Shown: in pieces, positions 51,436 through 59,865 of the stretch
How the letters are laid out: each line of letters begins with the position of its first letter
How positions within the stretch are numbered: position 1 is the first letter of the stretch
Assembly: GCF_023074185.1 (NCBI RefSeq)
Contig: NZ_JADPKY010000159.1
Span: 1-64,000 of the forward strand
Length of the DNA: 64,000 nt
Source: Bradyrhizobium sp. 132
GTDB lineage: Bacteria > Pseudomonadota > Alphaproteobacteria > Rhizobiales > Xanthobacteraceae
Direction of reading: 5' to 3'
Translations under genes and position numbers: made by a program
The notes under the pieces: generated by a model
What the model was told of the DNA's origin: nothing
The model's database searches: none
What the model saw: the letters and a program-made list of their open reading frames with translations, nothing else

Positions 51436-52560
51436 ATGCCAAGCGTTCGTTGGGTGAGGATTGTTGGGGTGGCCTGCGCCGCGCTGTCAGCGCTGGCGCT
51501 CTCGGTCACGTCTGCAAGCGCGACATCGCGCATCAAAGATCTCGCCAACATCGAAGGCGTGCGGCAGAACCAGCTCATCGGCTACGGCCTCGTCGTCGGC
51601 CTCAACGGCACCGGCGACACCCTCAACAACATCCCCTTCACCAAGCAGTCGCTGCAAGCGATGCTCGAGCGCATGGGCGTCAACATCCGCGGCGCCACCA
51701 TCCGCACCGGCAACGTCGCCGCCGTCATGGTGACAGGCAATCTGCCGGCCTTCGCCACCCAGGGCACGCGCATGGACGTCACCGTCTCTGCGCTCGGCGA
51801 CGCCAAGAATCTCCAGGGCGGCACCCTGCTCGTCACCCCCCTCCTCGGCGCCGACGGCAACGTCTACTCGGTCGCACAGGGCTCGCTCGCGATCTCCGGC
51901 TTCCAGGCCGAGGGCGAAGCGGCGAAAATCGTGCGTGGCGTGCCGACCGTCGGACGCATCGCCAACGGCGCCATCATCGAGCGCGAGATCGAGTTCGCGC
52001 TCAATCGCCTGCCCAACGTCCGCCTTGCGCTGCGCAACGCCGACTTCACCACGGCCAAGCGGATCGCCGCCGCGATCAACGACTATCTCGGCGTCAAAAC
52101 CGCCGAGCCGATCGACCCGTCGACGGTGCAGCTTGCGATCCCGCCGGAGTTCAAGGGCAACGTCGTCGCCTTTCTCACCGAGATCGAGCAGCTCCAGGTC
52201 GAGCCGGATCTCGCCGCCAAGATCATCATCGACGAACGCAGCGGCATCATCGTGATGGGCCGCGACGTCCGCGTCGCCACCGTTGCAGTCGCACAAGGCA
52301 ACCTCACCGTCACGATCTCCGAGAGCCCGCAGGTGAGCCAGCCCAACCCGCTGTCGCGGGGACGGACCGTGGTCGCGCCGCGCAGCAGTGTCAGCGTCAC
52401 CGAGGACGGCAAGAAGTTCGCCGTCGTCAAGGACGGCGTCTCGCTTCAGCAGCTCGTCGACGGCCTCAACGGCCTCGGCATCGGCCCGCGCGATCTCATC
52501 AGCATCCTGCAGGCGATCAAGGCCGCCGGTGCGATCGAAGCCGACATCGAGGTGATGTGA
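51436..52560 (+). CDS. flgI: Flagellar P-ring protein FlgI
   Basis: A 374-residue periplasmic protein of the P ring. Signal peptide (VGVACAALSALALSVTSASA), then SRIKDLANIEGVRQNQLIGYGLVVGLNGTGD, the family's start, and ATRIKD.. to GIGPRDLISILQAIKAAGAIEADIEVM at the end. ATG 51436 is preceded by GGGGAG. First gene after the sigma-54-type promoter; its stop overlaps the next ATG. Confidence 0.97.
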   Translation: MPSVRWVRIVGVACAALSALALSVTSASATSRIKDLANIEGVRQNQLIGYGLVVGLNGTGDTLNNIPFTKQSLQAMLERMGVNIRGATIRTGNVAAVMVTGNLPAFATQGTRMDVTVSALGDAKNLQGGTLLVTPLLGADGNVYSVAQGSLAISGFQAEGEAAKIVRGVPTVGRIANGAIIEREIEFALNRLPNVRLALRNADFTTAKRIAAAINDYLGVKTAEPIDPSTVQLAIPPEFKGNVVAFLTEIEQLQVEPDLAAKIIIDERSGIIVMGRDVRVATVAVAQGNLTVTISESPQVSQPNPLSRGRTVVAPRSSVSVTEDGKKFAVVKDGVSLQQLVDGLNGLGIGPRDLISILQAIKAAGAIEADIEVM

Positions 52561-52925
52561 TGCAGACCGGCATGGTCAACACCGCACGCGTCGCCAGCTC
52601 TGCCTTCTCGGTGGAGAGCCGCAACGGCCGGCCGGATTTCGACCTCGCCGCGGCCCTGCAGAAGGTCCCGCAGAAGCAGCAGGCCAAGGCGCAGAAGACC
52701 GCCACCGACTTCGAGGCGATGTTCCTCAACAGCATGTTCTCGCAGATGACCTCGAGTCTGAAGGGCGAAGGTCCGTTCGGCGACACGCCGGGCACCGGCG
52801 TGTGGCGCTCGATGTTGACCGAGCAATATTCCAAGAACTTCGCCAACGCCGGCGGCGTCGGCGTCGCCACCGAAGTCTATCGCACCCTCATCATGCAGCA
52901 GGCGAAAACCATCCGCACGGCATAA
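52560..52925 (+). CDS. flgJ: Rod-binding protein FlgJ (N-terminal type)
   Basis: A 121-residue protein equivalent to the rod-capping half of FlgJ; no muramidase domain. The conserved block is KAQKTATDFEAMFLNSMFSQMTSSLKGEGPFGDTPGTGVWRSMLTEQYSKNFANAGGVGVATEVYRTLI. ATG overlaps the flgI stop (TGATG). Such separate FlgJ proteins recruit a dedicated lytic enzyme elsewhere. Confidence 0.93.
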   Translation: MQTGMVNTARVASSAFSVESRNGRPDFDLAAALQKVPQKQQAKAQKTATDFEAMFLNSMFSQMTSSLKGEGPFGDTPGTGVWRSMLTEQYSKNFANAGGVGVATEVYRTLIMQQAKTIRTA

Positions 52926-52936
52926 GGTCAAACGAG

Positions 52937-53434
52937 ATGAACCACTTCAACGCCTCGCGTCAGCCGGTGCAAGCGCAGCGCCCGAACACCGCACCCGGCA
53001 GCGCCGAGGCGCGCAAGGTCGCCGAGCAGTTGATGGATGCGATGAGCGCCCTGCTCGGAGTGATCGAGCGCGAGACCGAGCTCGTGCGCGCCGGACAGGT
53101 CCGCGAGGCGATGACCCTCGAGAGCAAGAAGCAAGAGCTGTCGCGAAACTATGTCGGCGCCGTCAGCCAGTTGAAGGCCAACCAGGCCCAACTCGCGAAA
53201 TCCGAACCCGAACTGCTCTCGACGCTGCATCGGCACCACGATGCATTCCGCGCGATGCTCCAGGTCAATCTCACCGTGCTCGCAACCGCACACGCGGTCT
53301 CGGAAAGCGTCGTGCGCGGCGTCAATGCCGAGATCCAGAAGCGCAACGTGCCGAACACCTACACGGCCGCGGGGCGGCGCGCCGCTCCGGGCCCGCGCCA
53401 CATCACCCCGCTGGCGGTCAGCCGCTCGCTCTGA
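52937..53434 (+). CDS. FlgN-like flagellar chaperone
   Basis: A 165-residue soluble helical protein. It has a Gln/Pro-rich start, then ARKVAEQLMDAMSALLGVIERETELVRAGQVREAMTLESKKQELSRNYVGAVSQLKANQAQL, the FlgN-type coiled coil. FlgN keeps hook-associated proteins export-competent. 11 bases after flgJ, so in the flgI operon. An AACCGCGCG / CGCGCGGTT hairpin (53468-53495) follows it. Confidence 0.8.
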   Translation: MNHFNASRQPVQAQRPNTAPGSAEARKVAEQLMDAMSALLGVIERETELVRAGQVREAMTLESKKQELSRNYVGAVSQLKANQAQLAKSEPELLSTLHRHHDAFRAMLQVNLTVLATAHAVSESVVRGVNAEIQKRNVPNTYTAAGRRAAPGPRHITPLAVSRSL

Positions 53435-53593
53435 GCGCGCGCAAGAACAAGCGACAATTTTACGAAAAACCGCGCGGCAACGTGGTCGCGCGGTTAGGCA
53501 CGTTTCCTTACCGGGTCTTCAATCCTGGTGTTCCATGGTTGCGCATTGAGAGGGGTTGGGATTTGACTCACGTGAGGCAACCAGGAGGCTGCC

Positions 53594-53953
53594 ATGAGTA
53601 CAGATTTCAGCATCAGGCCGGTGGGGATACCGGCTGCCGTGCAGATCGTAACGACGTCGAACGCGGCGGCACACGAAGCCGTGCAAACCGAGCTGCCAGT
53701 GAGCCAGACAGTGGCCGCTGGCGATGCGAGCGCGCCTGCACGCAATGATTTGCGGAGCAACGAAAACGTCTCACGCCAGGTCGTGTTCGACCAGGCGGCG
53801 GCGTCCTTCGTCTTCCAGGTCGTCAACGACAGGACCGACGCCGTGGTCAACCAGTTCCCCGACGAAGCAATGCTTCGCCGGCGGGCCTATTTCCATGCGC
53901 AGGATTTGAAATCCGAGCCCTCGCGTCCGGCCAGCACCGACCTCAGCGCCTGA
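53594..53953 (+). CDS. FlaG-like flagellar protein
   Basis: A 119-residue protein whose C-terminal part RQVVFDQAAASFVFQVVNDRTDAVVNQFPDEAMLRRRAYFHAQ matches the FlaG pattern (a short beta hairpin with 'vvD..TgEVIrQiPpE'). The N-terminal half is Ala/Thr-rich and disordered. FlaG-like proteins influence filament length. It lies between the flgI operon and flaF, consistent with a late flagellar gene. Confidence 0.8.
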   Translation: MSTDFSIRPVGIPAAVQIVTTSNAAAHEAVQTELPVSQTVAAGDASAPARNDLRSNENVSRQVVFDQAAASFVFQVVNDRTDAVVNQFPDEAMLRRRAYFHAQDLKSEPSRPASTDLSA

Positions 53954-53956
53954 CGA

Positions 53957-54101
53957 TCAGGCGTCGAGCGTCGCAACGGCAGTGTCGAGATAGCTCGACC
54001 CGGTCGCAGGATCGGTGACGACGTTCCTTGATCTGCGCCTTGCCGGCATCCGTCAGCATCAACTTGGTGTTGCCGAAGCGGAACGAGCCGTCCTTGATCA
54101 C
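53957..54101 (-). pseudogene. Frameshifted small gene overlapping the end of flaF
   Basis: A GTG overlapping the flaF stop (GTGA) opens a frame VIKDGSFRFGNTKLMLTDAG then KAQIK. Deleting one G there leads into NVVTDPATGSSYLDTAVATL and DA-stop (TGA at 53959-53957), a well-formed end; the actual frame instead runs into an Arg/Cys-rich nonsense tail. I therefore infer a ~47-residue protein with a one-base insertion. It could also be a non-coding region. Confidence 0.4.
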
Positions 54102-54466
54102 GGACGGCCGGACAGACCGGCGGCGATATTGCGGTTGATCTCGATCAGCGGACGGAAGTGATCGAACTGCGGACTCATCTGCAGCGCGGCGGTCTGGCTC
54201 AGCACGAACACGCTGATGTTGGCGATCTTCTGCCGGACGTCGAGCGGCTGCGGATTGTTCTCGCGCATGGCCTCGCTCAGGAAAATCGTCCAGAGCTTGC
54301 GATTGAACATCAGGGCTTGCGTGGTCTGCTCGCTGAACGGCTCGGCGTTGTTGATCGCATCCTGAAGCTTGTTGGCAGCCTTGAGCAGGGTCTGCGCCTC
54401 GACGTCGCGAGGGGATGCTGTGGTCGTTGCAACACGCGCGTAGGCCGAGGCAGCGGAATTCGACAT
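54098..54466 (-). CDS. flaF: Flagellar biosynthesis regulator FlaF
   Basis: A 122-residue protein: SAASAYARVATTTASPRDVEAQTLLKAANKLQDAIN and EAMRENNPQPLDVRQKIANISVFVLSQTAALQMSPQFDHFRPLIEINRNIAAGLSGRP. FlaF promotes flagellin synthesis or secretion and works against FlbT. ATG 54466 is preferred over a TTG at 54469. It is downstream of and same strand as the flagellins. The leader contains GTGCTT-GG-AAGCAC (54560-54573). Confidence 0.93.
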   Translation of the reverse strand: MSNSAASAYARVATTTASPRDVEAQTLLKAANKLQDAINNAEPFSEQTTQALMFNRKLWTIFLSEAMRENNPQPLDVRQKIANISVFVLSQTAALQMSPQFDHFRPLIEINRNIAAGLSGRP

Positions 54467-54693
54467 CAATCACACCTTGGAGGTTACCTAGCCCGTTGAA
54501 CGCGCTTAAGGATTTCTTTCCCAACCCTAGGCAGCACCGCTTAAGATTTGCTTACATGTGTGCTTGGAAGCACTCCGGAGTATTACGGGTCCCGAAGTCC
54601 TTCATCACGAAGCTAGATGTGCACGTGCACGCTGTAAATAAGCCTCGCACGATGCGCATCAATCTCAGCTAATCCTGTCTTAGCGATCTGCGT

Positions 54694-54723
54694 AAAATGA
54701 ACGGCGGAGCCTTGGCCCCGCCG
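54694..54723 (-). terminator. Terminator of the first flagellin gene
   Basis: On the minus strand CGGCGGGGC / GCTCCGCCG (one G-U pair), short loop, then a T-rich tail (TTCATTTT). The same stem motif recurs after the other two flagellins. Confidence 0.7.
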
Positions 54724-54753
54724 CGAAATCGAGTAGCGATCTTGCGCTGCGAA

Positions 54754-57045
54754 TTAGCGGAGCAGCTGCAGCACGCTCTGTTGCGACTGGTTGGCCAGCG
54801 ACAGCGCGGACACCGCGATCGACTGGCGAGTCGACAGCGCCTGGCTGTTCGCCGCTTCCTCATTGGTGTCGGCGAGCGTCAGGTTGGACGAGCCGGTCTG
54901 GAGAACGTTGATCAGGTTCTTGGAGAAATCCTGACGCACCTGGACGATCGACAGGTTCGAACCGAGCGACGAACCTTCGGAGCGTAGCGTGCTCGAGGCC
55001 GCATTCAGGCTGGCCAGCACCTTGTTGGTGGCACCGTTGTCGATGAAGTCCGTGCCGGGAACCAGATTGCTGAGACCGAGGCCGGCCGCGTTGAACACCA
55101 CGCCGTTGATGCCGAGCGTCGAGCTGCCGTTCTCGTTGAAGACCAGCTTCAGCGTGTCGCCGTTGAGCAGGTTGACGCCGTTGAAGGACGAGTCCTGCGA
55201 GGTCGTGTCGATCTGCGCCAGGATGTTGTTGAACTGACTGACCAGGCCGGAGCGCGCCGTCTGCGCGACGGGATCCTGAATCGGGGGCTGCGCGGTGGTG
55301 AAGGCCAGCACGCCGGTGAGCGTACCGCCGACCGTGCCGCCCGCGGCAGTCGAGCCGAGGGTCGAGGACGCGTACTCGTTGACGGTGGTGACCGTAAGCA
55401 CGCCGTTGGCGTCGATCGTCGCCGTCAGGTGGTTGGCCTGAAGCTGCACATTGAGCTGGTCGAGCGTCTTGACGGTGCCGTTGGTGCCGTCGCCGAAGGT
55501 GACGCTCACCGGGGTGCCGCCGTTAAAGGAGGTGAAGGTCAGCGTCTTGCCGCTGACGCCACCAACACCGGAGTTGCGGGCCGCGGCGAAAGCGGTTGCC
55601 GTTCCCGTGTTGCCGCTAAGACCGAAGGCGTTGAGCGCGTTGCCGGTGCCGGTGATCGACAGGTCGGCGTTGATGCCGGTCGAGAGCGCAAGCTGACCGC
55701 TGCTGTTGACCGACGACGGGATCTGGCCCGCGGTGGTCGACAGGGTCGCCGCGCCGTTGAAGATGCTGGCGGTCTTGACGCCGGTGGCAAGGTCGATCGA
55801 GTTGAGCAAATCGGTGAGTGTCGCGCTCTGGATGTAGACGGTCGAATTGCCGTTGCCGTCGGTGACGACGTTGCCGTTGACGCCGCCGGAGGTGACGCTC
55901 AACGCCGACTGGGGCGTCTGGGCGTTCTTGAAGGTGATGGTGTGGCCGTCGATGTTCAGGGTCGAACCGTCTTGAACAAGACTGCCCAGCGAGCCGGCCG
56001 TCGTCGACCGATTTGCGGTCACGTTGGCATTGCCTGCACCGGTCGCGGTGGTCAGACCGAGCGCCTTGAGGAAATCGGCCTTTCCGGTCAAGCTTACGTC
56101 GGCGCCGGTCGAGCTCTTCAGCGTAACCGCGCCGCCTCCCGAGATGGACGATGCCACCTGGAGCGTGCCGATCGGACCGGCCGAGCCGCTGACAACGATG
56201 GTCGCAGCGCCGGCGCTGATGGTCGCGGTCTTGACGCCACTGGCGAGGTCGATCGCGCTGAGGACGTCGTTGACTGTCGCCCCCGGTGCAGCCGCCGTTC
56301 CCTCATAGACGATCGAATTGCCGTTGCCGTCGGTGGCGATGTGTCCGCTGGGGTTGAGGCCCCAGCCGGTCGGCTGCGTGTTCGGAGCGACGCCGGTGCG
56401 GAAGGTGATGGACTTGCCGTTGACCGTGATGGTGTCGCCATCAGCGGGCGCCGTGCTGAAGGTGGTGGATGCCGTGGTGCCGAGCAACGTAGCGGTACCG
56501 GACAGTGCGGTGGTGCCATCGGCGGCGAGCGCTGCTGTTCCGGTAAAGGCGCCGGCGGTCGAGCCCAGCGAGGCGCCAAGTGCGGCGGTCCCCGTGACCG
56601 GGGTCACGCCACCGGGTGCGCCGGTATAGAGCACGTTGCTGTTGGCGGTCGCGCTTGCATAGGAGGTCGTGCCGCGCAGGTCGGCGGGCGTCGCACCGGG
56701 AATCGTGGTGGAGACGTTCGACTTGGTGGAATAGCCGACCGTGGTCTGGAGCGCCTGGTTGGCGATCGACTTGGCGCTGTCGATCAGCTTCTGCAGCGAT
56801 GTGATGCCGGTGTTGGCCGCCTGGAGCACCTGCACACCGTTGTTGATGCCATCCAGCAGGTTGCTGATGTCGCTCGCCCGGTTGTCCAACCCCTGCGCTG
56901 TGAAGAAGTTGGTGGGATTGTCGAGTGCCGTGTTGACCTTCTTACCGGTCGACAGCCGCTCCTGCGTCGTGGCCAGCAAGTCGGCCGTCGACTGCAGCGA
57001 CAACAGGTTCTGGCGAACGGACGCCGAGAGAACGATGTTGGACAT
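54754..57045 (-). CDS. fliC: Flagellin (763 residues)
   Basis: A large filament protein. The N-terminal D0/D1 (MSNIVLSASVRQNLLSLQSTADLLATTQERLSTGKKVNTALDNP, in pieces) and C-terminal D1/D0 (LADTNEEAANSQALSTRQSIAVSALSLANQSQQSVLQLLR) match those of the other two flagellins, while the middle (residues ~110-590) is diverged and consists of repeated beta domains with ADGDTITVNGKSITF and SLNIDGHTITF. Size fits the ~65-kDa subpolar flagellins of Bradyrhizobium. A perfect CtrA box lies 95-109 bases upstream, which the two others lack. Confidence 0.96.
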   Translation of the reverse strand: MSNIVLSASVRQNLLSLQSTADLLATTQERLSTGKKVNTALDNPTNFFTAQGLDNRASDISNLLDGINNGVQVLQAANTGITSLQKLIDSAKSIANQALQTTVGYSTKSNVSTTIPGATPADLRGTTSYASATANSNVLYTGAPGGVTPVTGTAALGASLGSTAGAFTGTAALAADGTTALSGTATLLGTTASTTFSTAPADGDTITVNGKSITFRTGVAPNTQPTGWGLNPSGHIATDGNGNSIVYEGTAAAPGATVNDVLSAIDLASGVKTATISAGAATIVVSGSAGPIGTLQVASSISGGGAVTLKSSTGADVSLTGKADFLKALGLTTATGAGNANVTANRSTTAGSLGSLVQDGSTLNIDGHTITFKNAQTPQSALSVTSGGVNGNVVTDGNGNSTVYIQSATLTDLLNSIDLATGVKTASIFNGAATLSTTAGQIPSSVNSSGQLALSTGINADLSITGTGNALNAFGLSGNTGTATAFAAARNSGVGGVSGKTLTFTSFNGGTPVSVTFGDGTNGTVKTLDQLNVQLQANHLTATIDANGVLTVTTVNEYASSTLGSTAAGGTVGGTLTGVLAFTTAQPPIQDPVAQTARSGLVSQFNNILAQIDTTSQDSSFNGVNLLNGDTLKLVFNENGSSTLGINGVVFNAAGLGLSNLVPGTDFIDNGATNKVLASLNAASSTLRSEGSSLGSNLSIVQVRQDFSKNLINVLQTGSSNLTLADTNEEAANSQALSTRQSIAVSALSLANQSQQSVLQLLR

Positions 57046-57139
57046 TGGCGAGTCTTCCTCTTGAACCGGGTACGAATCGGCCGCGCGGTCTGGAAAGCGG
57101 GCTTTTGTCCAGTCTTAGAGGGTGTCCTTTAAAGTATGG

Positions 57140-57154
57140 TTAACGCCGGTTTAA
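57140..57154. promoter_or_regulatory. CtrA box before the first flagellin
   Basis: TTAA-CGCCGGT-TTAA, exact match, preceded by ATGG on the same side as at 51208; a third TTAA follows at 57164. Confidence 0.75.
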
Positions 57155-57201
57155 GGGATAGGGTTAATGGCGGGTGAACGCCCCTGCCCGCCTCCGGACG
57201 C

Positions 57202-57236
57202 AAAAAAGAGCGGCGGGGCAACTGGCCCCGCCGCTC
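57202..57236 (-). terminator. Terminator of the second flagellin gene
   Basis: Perfect 12-bp stem GAGCGGCGGGGC / GCCCCGCCGCTC, 5-base loop, then TTTTTT on the minus strand. Confidence 0.9.
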
Positions 57237-57260
57237 GATTTATTTAGTAGTTTCAGCTGC

Positions 57261-59540
57261 TTAGCGGAGCAACTGAAGCACGCTCTGCTGCGAGGTGTTG
57301 GCCAGCGACAGCGCGGAGACCGCGATCGACTGGCGGGTCGAGAGCGCCTGGCTGTTGGCGGCTTCGACGTTGGTGTCGGCCAGGGTCAGGTTGGACGAGC
57401 CGGTCTGCAGCACGTTGATCAGGTTCTTGTTGAAGTCCTGACGCACCTGCACCACCGAGAGGTTCGAACCGAGCGCTGAGGCTTCCGAGCGCAGCGTGCT
57501 CGACGCGGCGTTCAAATTGGTCAGCACGCGGTTGGACGCGGCGTTGTCGATGAAGTCGACACCGACGGTCAGCGCAGCGAGGCCGAGACCCTTGGAGTTG
57601 TAGGTCACGCCGGTGATGTTGAGGCTCGACTTGCCGGTCTCGTCGAACACCAGCTTGAGCTGGTCGCCGTTCAGCAGGTTGACGCCGTTGAACGAGGAGT
57701 CCTGCGAGGTCGTGTCGATCTGGTTCAGGATGTTGTTGTACTGAGACACCAGGTTCGCACGGGCCGTCTGCGCGACGGCATCCTGGACGGGGCTGGAAGC
57801 CGTCGAGAATGTCAGCGCCGAGGTGAGCGTGCCGCCGATCCCACCGCCTGCGACGGTCGAACCGATCGTCGAGGACGCGTAGTCGTTGGACGCCGTGATG
57901 GTCAGCCGGCCGTTGGCGTCGATCGTGGCAGCCAGGTTGTTGGCCAGAAGCTGCGTGTTGAGCTGATCGAGCGTCTTGACGGTGCCGTTGGTGCCGTCGC
58001 CGAAGGTGACGTTGACCGCCGTGCCGCCGTTGAAGGCGGAGAAGGTCAGGGTCTTGCCGGCAATGCCGCCGACACCGGAGGTGCGCGCCGCAGTGAACGC
58101 CGACGCGCTGCCGGTGTTGCCGGCGAGCCCGAACACATTCAGCGCATTGCCTGAGCCCGTGATCGACAGATCGGCGTTGATGCCGGTCGAGAGCTTGAGC
58201 TGACCGGACGTATTGATCGTCGAGTTCGATTGGCCGGTCGCGGTCGTAAGCGCAGCAACGCCGCTGGCGTTGATCGTCGCGGTCTGCACGCCGGTGGCAA
58301 GGTCGATCGCCTTCAGCACGTCGGCAACCGTGCCGGACTGCAGATAGACGGTCGAGTTGCCGTTACCGTCGGTGACGATCGCGCCGTTCGCACCATACCC
58401 GCTCGGAACGCTCGGAGCACCGGTCGTACCCGGGGTCGGCGCGTTCTTGAAGGTGATGGTGTGACCATCGACGTTCAGCGACGAACCATCCGTAAGGGTC
58501 GCACCCAGCGAGCCCGCGCTCGTGGTCCGGTTGACGGACACGCTTGCATTGCCTGCACCGGAAGACGTCGTCAGGGCGAGAGCCTTGAGCAGGTCGGCCT
58601 TGCCGGTGACGCTCAGATCCGCACCCGTCGAGCTCTTCAGCGTGACGGCGCCGCCAGCAGCGCTCGAGGCGGTCTGGCCGACGCTGGTGGCGATCGTCGC
58701 GGCACCCGCAGTGATCGAAACCGTCTTCACGCCGCTGGCGAGATCGATCGCGGTCAAGAGATCGTTGACGTTTGCAGCCGGCGTGCCGGCGGTGCCTAGA
58801 TAGACGGTGGTGTTGCCGCTGCCGTCGGTGACGAGATTGCCGCTGACGCCCGAACCGGACGTAACCGCAGTCGAGGCCGGAGCAGAACCCGAGCGGAAGG
58901 TGATGGTCTTGCCGTTCACGGTCAGTGTGTCGCCGTCGGCGGGCTGGGCGTTGCCGACCAGACCGGTTGCGGTCGTGCCCGAAGTGGCGATCAGGGTAAT
59001 GGTGCCGGTCAGGGCCGTGGTGCCGTCGCCGGCCGTTGCGCCAGTGCTTGCAAAGGAGCCGATGGTGGCGCCGAGCGTCGTGGTGCCGCTTGCCGCCGTG
59101 GTGCCGCCGGCCGTGCCGTTATAGAGCACGTTGCTGCTTGCAGTCGCGCTGGCGAAGGACGTGGTGCCGCGCAGGTCGGCCGCCGTCGCACCCGCGATCG
59201 AGGTGGAGACGTTGGACTTGGTGGAGTAGCCGACCGTGGTCTGCAGCGCCTGGTTGGCGATCGACTTCGCAGAGTCGATCAGCTTCTGCAGCGAGGTCAG
59301 GCCGGTGTTGGCGGCCTGCAGCACCTGCACGCCGTTGGCGATGCCGTCGAGCAGATTGTTGATGTCGCTGGCGCGGTTGTCGAGCGACTGGGCTGTGAAG
59401 AAGTTGGTGGGATTGTCCAGGGCCGAATTGACGCTCTTGCCGGTCGACAGACGGTTCTGTGTGGTGGCGAGGAGGTCGGCGGTGGACTGGAGAGACAGCA
59501 GGTTCTGACGAACCGACGCAGAGAGAACAATACCGGACAT
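57261..59540 (-). CDS. fliC: Flagellin (759 residues)
   Basis: Filament protein with the conserved ends and an internal duplication: residues ~200-345 (ADGDTLTVNGKTITFRSG.. to ..SAGSLGAT) and ~350-485 (DGSSLNVDGHTITFKNAP.. to ..GSASAFTA) have the same order of motifs (VDG/VNG-ITF, VTDG-GN-TVYL, AIDLA-GV-T), and a Flagellin-IN-like repeat follows (~490-580). Nearly identical to the flagellin at 59866 over long stretches. Starts 215 bases after the first flagellin's gene begins in transcription order; its own terminator separates them. Confidence 0.97.
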   Translation of the reverse strand: MSGIVLSASVRQNLLSLQSTADLLATTQNRLSTGKSVNSALDNPTNFFTAQSLDNRASDINNLLDGIANGVQVLQAANTGLTSLQKLIDSAKSIANQALQTTVGYSTKSNVSTSIAGATAADLRGTTSFASATASSNVLYNGTAGGTTAASGTTTLGATIGSFASTGATAGDGTTALTGTITLIATSGTTATGLVGNAQPADGDTLTVNGKTITFRSGSAPASTAVTSGSGVSGNLVTDGSGNTTVYLGTAGTPAANVNDLLTAIDLASGVKTVSITAGAATIATSVGQTASSAAGGAVTLKSSTGADLSVTGKADLLKALALTTSSGAGNASVSVNRTTSAGSLGATLTDGSSLNVDGHTITFKNAPTPGTTGAPSVPSGYGANGAIVTDGNGNSTVYLQSGTVADVLKAIDLATGVQTATINASGVAALTTATGQSNSTINTSGQLKLSTGINADLSITGSGNALNVFGLAGNTGSASAFTAARTSGVGGIAGKTLTFSAFNGGTAVNVTFGDGTNGTVKTLDQLNTQLLANNLAATIDANGRLTITASNDYASSTIGSTVAGGGIGGTLTSALTFSTASSPVQDAVAQTARANLVSQYNNILNQIDTTSQDSSFNGVNLLNGDQLKLVFDETGKSSLNITGVTYNSKGLGLAALTVGVDFIDNAASNRVLTNLNAASSTLRSEASALGSNLSVVQVRQDFNKNLINVLQTGSSNLTLADTNVEAANSQALSTRQSIAVSALSLANTSQQSVLQLLR

Positions 59541-59648
59541 AACACTTACCCTTCTGGTTTACGCGTCTTCGTTCGATCGCTTCGGATCGAGTGACGGGGA
59601 CAGCGTGCCGCGACATGGCTAACAAAGGGTGAAACGACACGCGCCCGC

Positions 59649-59663
59649 GTTAAGCGCGGGTTC
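59649..59663. promoter_or_regulatory. CtrA-like box before the second flagellin
   Basis: TTAA-GCGCGGG-TTCA, one mismatch to TTAA-N7-TTAA, 109-123 bases before the start codon. A lone TTAACCAT half-site is at 59742-59749. Confidence 0.4.
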
Positions 59664-59805
59664 ACCATAAGTGCGCGGAAGGCGTGGTCGCGGCCGGCAA
59701 TCAGGCTGAAATCATTGGCGTTTATCCGCGCTTACCCTCCATTAACCATAACCGCTGGTTACTTTTTCAGAGCGTTGCGTGGCTGCGAATGTCGGCTGAC
59801 GCACG

Positions 59806-59835
59806 AAAAAAAACGGCGGAGCCGAAGCCCCGCCG
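59806..59835 (-). terminator. Terminator of the third flagellin gene
   Basis: On the minus strand CGGCGGGGC-TTCG-GCTCCGCCG, a TTCG tetraloop hairpin, followed by eight T. Confidence 0.9.
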
Positions 59836-59865
59836 CCGGATCTTGCTTGCGATGTCTTCCGCTTG

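Noticed and set aside
53493..53510. Sigma-54-like TAGGCACG-TTTC-CTTAC before the FlaG-like gene
   Set aside because: The -12 element lacks GC at the required spacing, so the match is not better than chance.
57046..57130. TGGACAA..GCT as sigma-54 promoter of the first flagellin
   Set aside because: Only GG and GC are conserved; the rest of the -24 and -12 motifs is missing.
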